A stretch of 64,000 nucleotides of DNA. Origin: Nemania diffusa (Eukaryota; Ascomycota; Sordariomycetes; Xylariales; Xylariaceae). The notes beneath the pieces were generated by a model, which ran no database searches, was not told the DNA's origin, and worked only from the letters and a program-made list of their open reading frames with translations. Below are positions 58,303 to 64,000 of this stretch, in pieces. The stretch lies in NCBI GenBank assembly GCA_038501195.1, contig JBBPUQ010000009.1:2480001-2544000 (forward strand), written 5' to 3'. Position 1 is the first letter of the stretch; every line of letters starts with the position of its first letter. The position numbers were made by a program, and so were the translations under genes.

Positions 58303-58836
58303 GTTTAACGCGCGTATATAATCAATCGAAAATAGAGTATTAGAGGCTGAATTAGGAAGAAGGAATTACAATCGCCGCGAGTTCAGCCTTGTTAATATGT
58401 AAGTGAATGCTAATGCTAGTCTAGGAGGGAATGAAATCACGGCGGGTTCTAAGGCCAGCTGCTAAAAGTGTGGGTTTAGGTACCTACCAGGTGGGCCACC
58501 TGATAATCAGCCAGCCAGCTGGATTAGGTATTCTCCCTGGTAGGTACATTACCGGGAGTCACGGTGACAAAAATGATGATAAGAGTATGATCATCACTTG
58601 AAAATCATATAATTAAGACGCTTTTCAACAGATACAGTCACTAAATAAATCAAAATAATTCCCGAATACAACCAGCCTTCAAGTTGTAAGAGCGTCACAG
58701 GCCCGAGACGATCATAGAATAAGTACCTAGGAGCTTTTCAACAAATGTTTCATATAAAACCCCGGAGTTAAATAAATAAAAGGTAACGACACATTATACG
58801 ACTCACATCCTATATCTAATCCAAGGGATATATTTC
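58303..58836. other. Y14 promoter and 3' flank of HET gene
   Basis: About 530 bp without ORFs. It carries a TAGGTACCTA palindrome at 58477-58486 and inverted ACCAGGTGGGCCACCTG-like sequence at about 58487-58503. Confidence 0.45.
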
Positions 58837-61175
58837 TCATTCAATGCACACGCTTCGGACCTCTCGAGTTCCCATTTCGTTCTTGATCCCGTCACCCATT
58901 ATTCCGTGGACATAGGAAACTCCGAGATAGATGTAATTCCCATTCTCAAGTGGCCGCAAAAGTACTGGTTTAGAAGCGCCATTTAGAATCCATACCTCGT
59001 CCCCAGTTTTGGCCGACGAACCGCCCAAACCAAATCTCCCGATTTTCTTAGTGATAAAGTAGCATTTATCCACAGTGAGTTTAGACAATCCTCCCATTAT
59101 AGCCTCCTTGAAATGTACCAATACTAGCTGGGCGAAGTCGAGTTCAGGAATATCTACTGATCCTATCCCCAGTAGCTGTTTTAGCTCTGATAGGAGGCCA
59201 GCATCTATTGCTCGACGTTGTATTGATAGAATCTCTCTTTCTATCAGGGTGGCTTTCCCCGGATTCCCATTACTATAATTTCTTCTGTCGAAAGCTTCTC
59301 GTATCAAGTCAGTATGGGGCAAGAACGGACGGCTCTGGGGCTCTAACGAGCGCAGTTCAGTAATTATATAAAGCCAGTCGTTCAATTCATCATCTGTCGA
59401 AGGAAAATCGTTCCACCAGATTAAAGCCACAAGCATAAGAGGAAAGTATAGGCCTACTACTTTTGGTGCAGGCGTCGCCCCTTGGTATCCGTCCAGCATA
59501 AAAAGTCTCCACAACAAGTCTACGCCGTTTCTGTAAACAAAGAACATTAGAGCGATGGCAGTAGCCCTGGGAGTAACAGTGCTTACCTCCTACAATGGCC
59601 ACTATACTCATTCCGGTCCACATCCAAGGCCAGGGCAAGCGAACCCTTCACATTATGGGCGACGCGATCGACTATATCATAGCAGAAACCATGAACAGCA
59701 AGCAACCTTTCATCAAGGATTCTGATATCTGGCTGGCAACCCCAAAGAGACGTTGCATAGTTTCTATTATCTGTGCCACTACCCAACGGGAAAAAGCTCG
59801 TTTCAATATTTGTGTAATCAGGACACCACGACGGAAGGCCCATGATAGCTTTCCGATGGTTTTGGCAGACTAAATTCAAAAACCCGAGGTGATTATGCCG
59901 AGTAGCAATATGAGATGTTGCTTTCATATAGACAATATGCACCGGTAACGTATAATCCGGATATATCGTATGTTCTGAGTCGGCTTGAAACTCGGCTGTC
60001 ATTGCAAGAACCCCATAGATCCTATCGCGCGGGTCAGTTGATTCGGATTTGCCGACCATGGCCATGACATCTAAAAATTTAGGCATCTTTTTTCCCTTGA
60101 GAGTATCTCTGATTGCGCCGAGTATTCCTAACGTCACTAGACTTTTTATGAAAGACATTGGAATTCCAGGCGCTAGAAGCCCAGAACTTTGTATAATGTC
60201 GGTCCCAATATCTATAGCTAAAGAAGTAGCACCCTTCCCTATTACTATATATTGGCCTAAAATTATTAGAGGACGGAAATCCATTGATTGTGAGCCGCAC
60301 TGCACATAGATGTTAGAGGCTAGAGCTACTTCTTGCAGAACCCAAATTCTTGAAAACCAGGTATGTGATAGAAAAATAGCCAGGTCAGCCCTCTTCTTTT
60401 TGGGTATTTTGGTTATAATATGCCTGAAAACTCGTTGCAACTTTGATGTATTGTCCACAGTACGCGAGTACAGTGTTTCATTGAAGGCATCGAGAAGTTC
60501 GACGTTTTGTGTGAGGTCAAATATGAGCTTCAGAGCACTTTGGGTAGAACCAGTATCCTCCCCCAGCCATATAACGCACAAGAACGCTTTTTTGTATATC
60601 TCCTTCATATACGACACCTGTACGGAGCGCTCGAATGGATCGTCTTGATCAATGCACAGAGCGTCGATCCAGTATAGGTCTACTAGCCCCGAAGAGCCGA
60701 GGGTGTGATAAGCTACTTCCTCGTTTTCAGCTGCGCTTCGATTGAGCGCATCATTATTCTTGAGTATCCTTTGCCCCCAGCGCAAGTAACGAAGTGCTGC
60801 TCGAAGATTACGAGTGCCGCGTAACAAATATTCCCCACAATGAATGGGGAAACACCGAGGCTCTTGGGTAAAAATGTGATACGTTGGATCAGGCAGATGG
60901 GAAGGCTCCCCCCAAGTATAAGAGAGAGCAATATAGTTTGGACAAGACGATAAGGGGTAATCGTGTAGCGTAACATGCAGATCGTCGTCTAAGTGTGGGT
61001 ACAGCGACGTTTCGTTTAAAGGATCTTGATGAAGCCGCACCAAACGGATCCAACCTTCTTGCAACGCCGTATAGTTATAGTATGGATAAGGCTTCGGTGT
61101 CTTGTAGCCAGGCGCAAGTTGGGGGCTAGGATCCCCGTCGGACGGTGCTACCAGGGCAGAAGCTTTTTCGCCCAT
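58837..61175 (-). CDS. HET domain protein (heterokaryon incompatibility)
   Basis: Two exons: 61175-59587 and 59530-58837, 760 residues. The frame begins upstream at a TTG; the first ATG is 61175 (MGEKASALVAPS). The 56-nt intron has a GTAAGC donor and a TTACAG acceptor. The HET core is typical: IRLVRLHQDP, NYIALSYTWGEPSH, GTRNLRAALRYLR, LYWIDALCIDQDDPFERSVQV..MKEIYKKAFLCVIWLGE, then LSHTWFSRIWVLQEVALASNIYVQCGS and the downstream STDPRDRIYGVLAM-x(n)-YPDYTLP block common to the large HET family. The C-terminal exon has no known domain; GRFGLGGSSAKTGDEVWIL resembles the end region of such proteins. It is expected to act in non-self recognition, but most members of this family have no tested role. 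Confidence 0.92.
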
Positions 61176-62070
61176 TGGCTTTAAATGGCACAAAATACGA
61201 CGACTGTGACAAGGGCTAATAATCTAGGGCTTAGAACAAGGTCGATTCAGCTAATAAATAAATTTGATCTCACAAGGTCCATGATTCCATCCTTCCTTTT
61301 AGTCTGGAGGAATCAGTCCTATTTGTACCCAAAGGCTCCTAGGCTACAGTCTATACAATCTGGTACTTCTAGGACTGTTGGTTCTCCTTGCATATGGTTG
61401 CAGGTCTAGGTGACCTCACTCCTCCAATATTAGTTAATAGCTTCCTGTAGGTCTTGGCAGTCTTGGCCGTGTGCCAACGACAATTATCTGGGCATGAAAA
61501 GGATTTGTGTCGATGATGCAAGTAGCGATGATGTCGATCGATGCTCAAGTTGTCACCTTTCGACTATGAACATATTCTCGTGCGGGGAAGAAATTTATCG
61601 AAGTTTTACTAATTGATTGACATTATGATGTCCTCTGGCCAACCAATAAGGCATAGAGACCTCCCTACATAGATTACGAAAGCATTGTTGCATCGAGAGA
61701 AGTGTTATTCGGAGCGGGGCGAAGTTTGTCCCAAGGTATAAACCGAGGCCATCTAGGCGGCATATAAACTATGTAGTGGTAAGTTAACGTATATAGCTTC
61801 GGATTGGACAGGTAGCGCAAACAACAAGCTATATTTTCAATTATCAACTCATGCATCAAGGTGCTCTAAGAGAACAATCTTAACTGGTCATCTCCAGCTC
61901 CTTGAAGGTGATATGCATCTTCGACTGCTCCTTGTTGAATCGATACAATTTCGAGCTCTTCATCTTTCCCGTCTCTACAGGGCTACCCGCGCGATAGGCT
62001 TGTCTACATCGCTAGTTATCCCTAATTTTGAATTGATAGGATATTGTTACTTAGGCACGGCAGTTCCACT
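61176..62070. other. gene-free interval
   Basis: About 900 bp between two minus-strand genes: the HET promoter and the 3' flank of the small gene at 62071. No supported ORF. Confidence 0.5.
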
Positions 62071-62551
62071 TTACGCCTCGTCATTAACCGCCGTCGCTTC
62101 TAGTTTTTCGAATAGCACCAACAGAGCGTAGAAATCTGGCTCTACCTGCTCGTCTTTGGTGATCTCCCAGTAGTCCCCCTCGGCCAGTTGATGACCTGCG
62201 ACCTTAGCTCCTTCGTTGACTATATGTACGGGGACAATAGCGGCTGTAGATTCTGGAGGGACAGGTATCGACGCAGATCGCTCGAAATGCACCACAGTGA
62301 CCCAGACGTGGGCGTCCGAAGCATCCTGAACCTATCAATATTCGTTGGGAAATAATAAGATTGGAAGTACGTACCCTGGCTAGGCGAGGAAGACTTTTAA
62401 CAAAGGGTATCGTTTCATCAATGATTTTTTCTTCAAGACAAACCTTGTAATCAAGAAATGGCAGGAAGGGTGCTGAACGGATCTTCTCCTTCAAGGGAGA
62501 TAATGTGTCCGCAGCTTCCTTAGGCATGCCGAGATGTCGTGGCTCCCCCAT
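62071..62551 (-). CDS. small conserved-looking protein of unknown function
   Basis: Two exons: 62551-62375 (59 codons) and 62331-62071, 145 residues, phase 0. The 43-nt intron has GTACGT and GATAG ends. Exon 1 is helical (MPKEAADTLSPLKEKIRSA, KVCLEEKIIDETIPFVKSL). Exon 2 reads as a beta-rich domain (DAHVWVTVVHFERSASIPV, AAIVPVHIVNEGAKVAG) ending in a helix with LLVLFEKLEATAV. No signal peptide or membrane helix, no cysteines beyond one, no catalytic motif. I do not recognise it. Splice signals and protein-like composition on both sides of the intron support a real gene. Confidence 0.6.
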
Positions 62552-64000
62552 GGGTAGGACTGGCTAGGAAATCAATAACGATTTCAGAAGGACGTAAAAG
62601 TCAGGCAATCTCGGTGTTGCTGAGACTTTGATAGAAATAGGAGGAAACTGCGTAGGTAGTAAATTATTTTTTGATAGTGACGGGAAACCAAGTGCTACTA
62701 GGTTTACGGAACTCAAGGTTAGCTAGTAGTGGATGAAGAGAAGAAACCAAACTAGGGCCTATAGTTGGCAAGGCATAGTTGGGGGTGACCAACTACCCTG
62801 ATGTGCTTGGCAAAGTCCAGCCCCTGAATTTCTATCATTCATGTGTAACCTGGGCGGGAAACGGTTGGCAACGGTTAGTTTTATCAGAAGTGACATCCCT
62901 TCTAACATGTATATCCCTTTCTACCAGCCCTTTGACCTGAAACACCTAGGTAGGTGACTACATGACTGGTTTCCAACCCAATTCATTGGCAACGGACTGT
63001 TCTCTTCTGTGGACAACCTAACATCAAGGCAAATCTGATCAAGACAACAAGAATGGCAACTTCACAATCAACTCGACTAGACGCTCCTCCTTACCCCTCA
63101 TACAGAGAAATCCGAAGCGAGACGATCCCTCTCGTCCTGCCGATGACGCCCGGATCATGGTTGGCTATACACAGAACCGAAGTGACATGATGCCTACTTC
63201 GTGCAGGCTGCCGTACATACGACAAGGGGCAGACCGATATTGAAATCTTTCAAAGGTGCCCGTGGCTAATTGAACACTAATGGTAGAATTCTTGGGAATC
63301 AAAAGTGCAAGCTCATTAGATTCATCTACTAGATAAGTACATCTATAGCGCGCGATCGATCTGATACTTATACCTACCTACGGGTAGTGTTGAGGTCAAC
63401 CCCATCTCGAACACGGTGCTACCAGCTATCACATTAGTATGTTCACAGTTAGGCAAATAAGCATGCATAGAATTAGACGAGGAAACGAGTGTATTCATCA
63501 GGTAGTATATACTCGTTCGAATACCTTGCGGCATTCCTTCGCAATTTTGTGCGGTACCTCTCAACAGGAGCTTTTATGGCACTCCCTCGCAATCCTCTGC
63601 GGTATAACCCCGACCTCTCCGGCATTCCCTCGCAATCCTATGCGGTACATCAACAGGCGCCTCTGCGGCATCCCTCGCAATTCTCTGCGGTACATCAACA
63701 GGAGCCTCCCTAGCTTTCCTTCGCAATCCTATGCAGAACCTCTGAACAGGAGCCTCTTCGGCACTCCCTCGCAATCCTATGCGGAAAATCTCAACAACCT
63801 TTGCGTCTACCCAACTCCACCAGACCATGCTTTTCGTGCAAACCATGCCTAACCCTAAACGAGTGCATGCGTTCAATAACCATGCGGGAACGCCGTAACA
63901 CCAAGGCCATGCTTGGTAATTCATGACTCCATAACTCCATTCCATATACCGTTTTGGTCGCCAAATCAGCCCTTGACCAGGGTGTCGCCCCTTCGTAAAC
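62552..64000. other. right edge, gene-poor with tandem repeat
   Basis: Apart from the degenerate tandem repeat at 63533-63810, only a 45-codon plus-strand ORF is notable (63053-63190, starting MATSQSTRLDAPPYPSYREI), which might be the first exon or a stub of a gene but has no continuation I can find. Confidence 0.4.
63533..63810. repeat. degenerate 42-49 bp tandem repeat, about six copies
   Basis: Each unit contains CCCTCGCAATCCTATGCGGT-like sequence followed by ACATCAACAGGAGCCTC. Unit starts fall at about 63534, 63583, 63626, 63671, 63716 and 63765. Units vary by substitutions and small length changes. The minus strand stays open through it (63574-63945) and yields a repeated EAPVDVPHRIAR-like peptide, so a coding origin cannot be excluded, but there is no start, splice or domain evidence for a gene. 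Confidence 0.75.

Noticed and set aside
1..64000. CRISPR arrays, bacterial operons or Shine-Dalgarno-driven genes
   Set aside because: Intron-rich eukaryotic genes throughout; no regularly spaced direct repeats with unique spacers.

Overview
The window reads as nuclear DNA of a filamentous ascomycete, most likely a Sordariomycete. Genes carry short GT-AG introns with CTAAC/CTGAC-type branch points. There are HET-domain genes, an NADPH oxidase of the NoxA/Nox1 type, a fungal class I myosin with proline-rich, SH3 and acidic tail, the PFA4 acyltransferase and a dikaritin-type RiPP locus. The exact genus cannot be read from the sequence. Exon structures were worked out by hand from reading phase, splice signals and family motifs. 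Every accepted multi-exon model closes in frame.

Left part (1-19 kb) is accessory. It holds an F-box protein (minus), a small secreted cysteine-rich protein (minus), a four-exon short-chain dehydrogenase (plus), a nine-helix membrane protein reminiscent of AtmA-like cluster proteins (minus), a secreted GH93 arabinanase-like enzyme (minus), a DUF829/PaxU-like hydrolase-fold protein (plus) and a CXC/zinc-cluster protein (minus). Long gene-poor gaps between them hold exon-like relics. An AT-rich, ORF-free block lies at about 19.7-20.9 kb.

Centre (22-31 kb) is the most interesting region: a compact putative dikaritin RiPP cluster. It contains a secreted precursor with six copies of TQIYTIDTKAAEVD (28322-28870), a tyrosinase-like copper oxidase (26063-27373) and three UstYa/DUF3328-type membrane proteins (22260-22997, 24600-25545, 29832-30654), each with two HxxHC motifs. 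The repeat carries Tyr-x-Ile, the residue pattern joined in ustiloxin-type macrocycles. Unlike the known precursors it has no dibasic Kex2 site. Presumed logic: secretory import of the precursor, proteolytic release of units, then side-chain oxidation and cyclisation by the UstYa proteins and tyrosinase. A divergent kinase-like gene and a HET gene follow (33.6-37.6 kb).

Right part (40-62 kb) is mostly conserved housekeeping: OSTA/TMEM184 transporter-like protein, NoxA, class I myosin, PFA4, a variant ubiquitin-conjugating-enzyme-like protein and the exon-junction protein Y14/RBM8. After these come a second HET gene, a small unknown two-exon gene and a degenerate 42-49 bp tandem repeat at the right edge.
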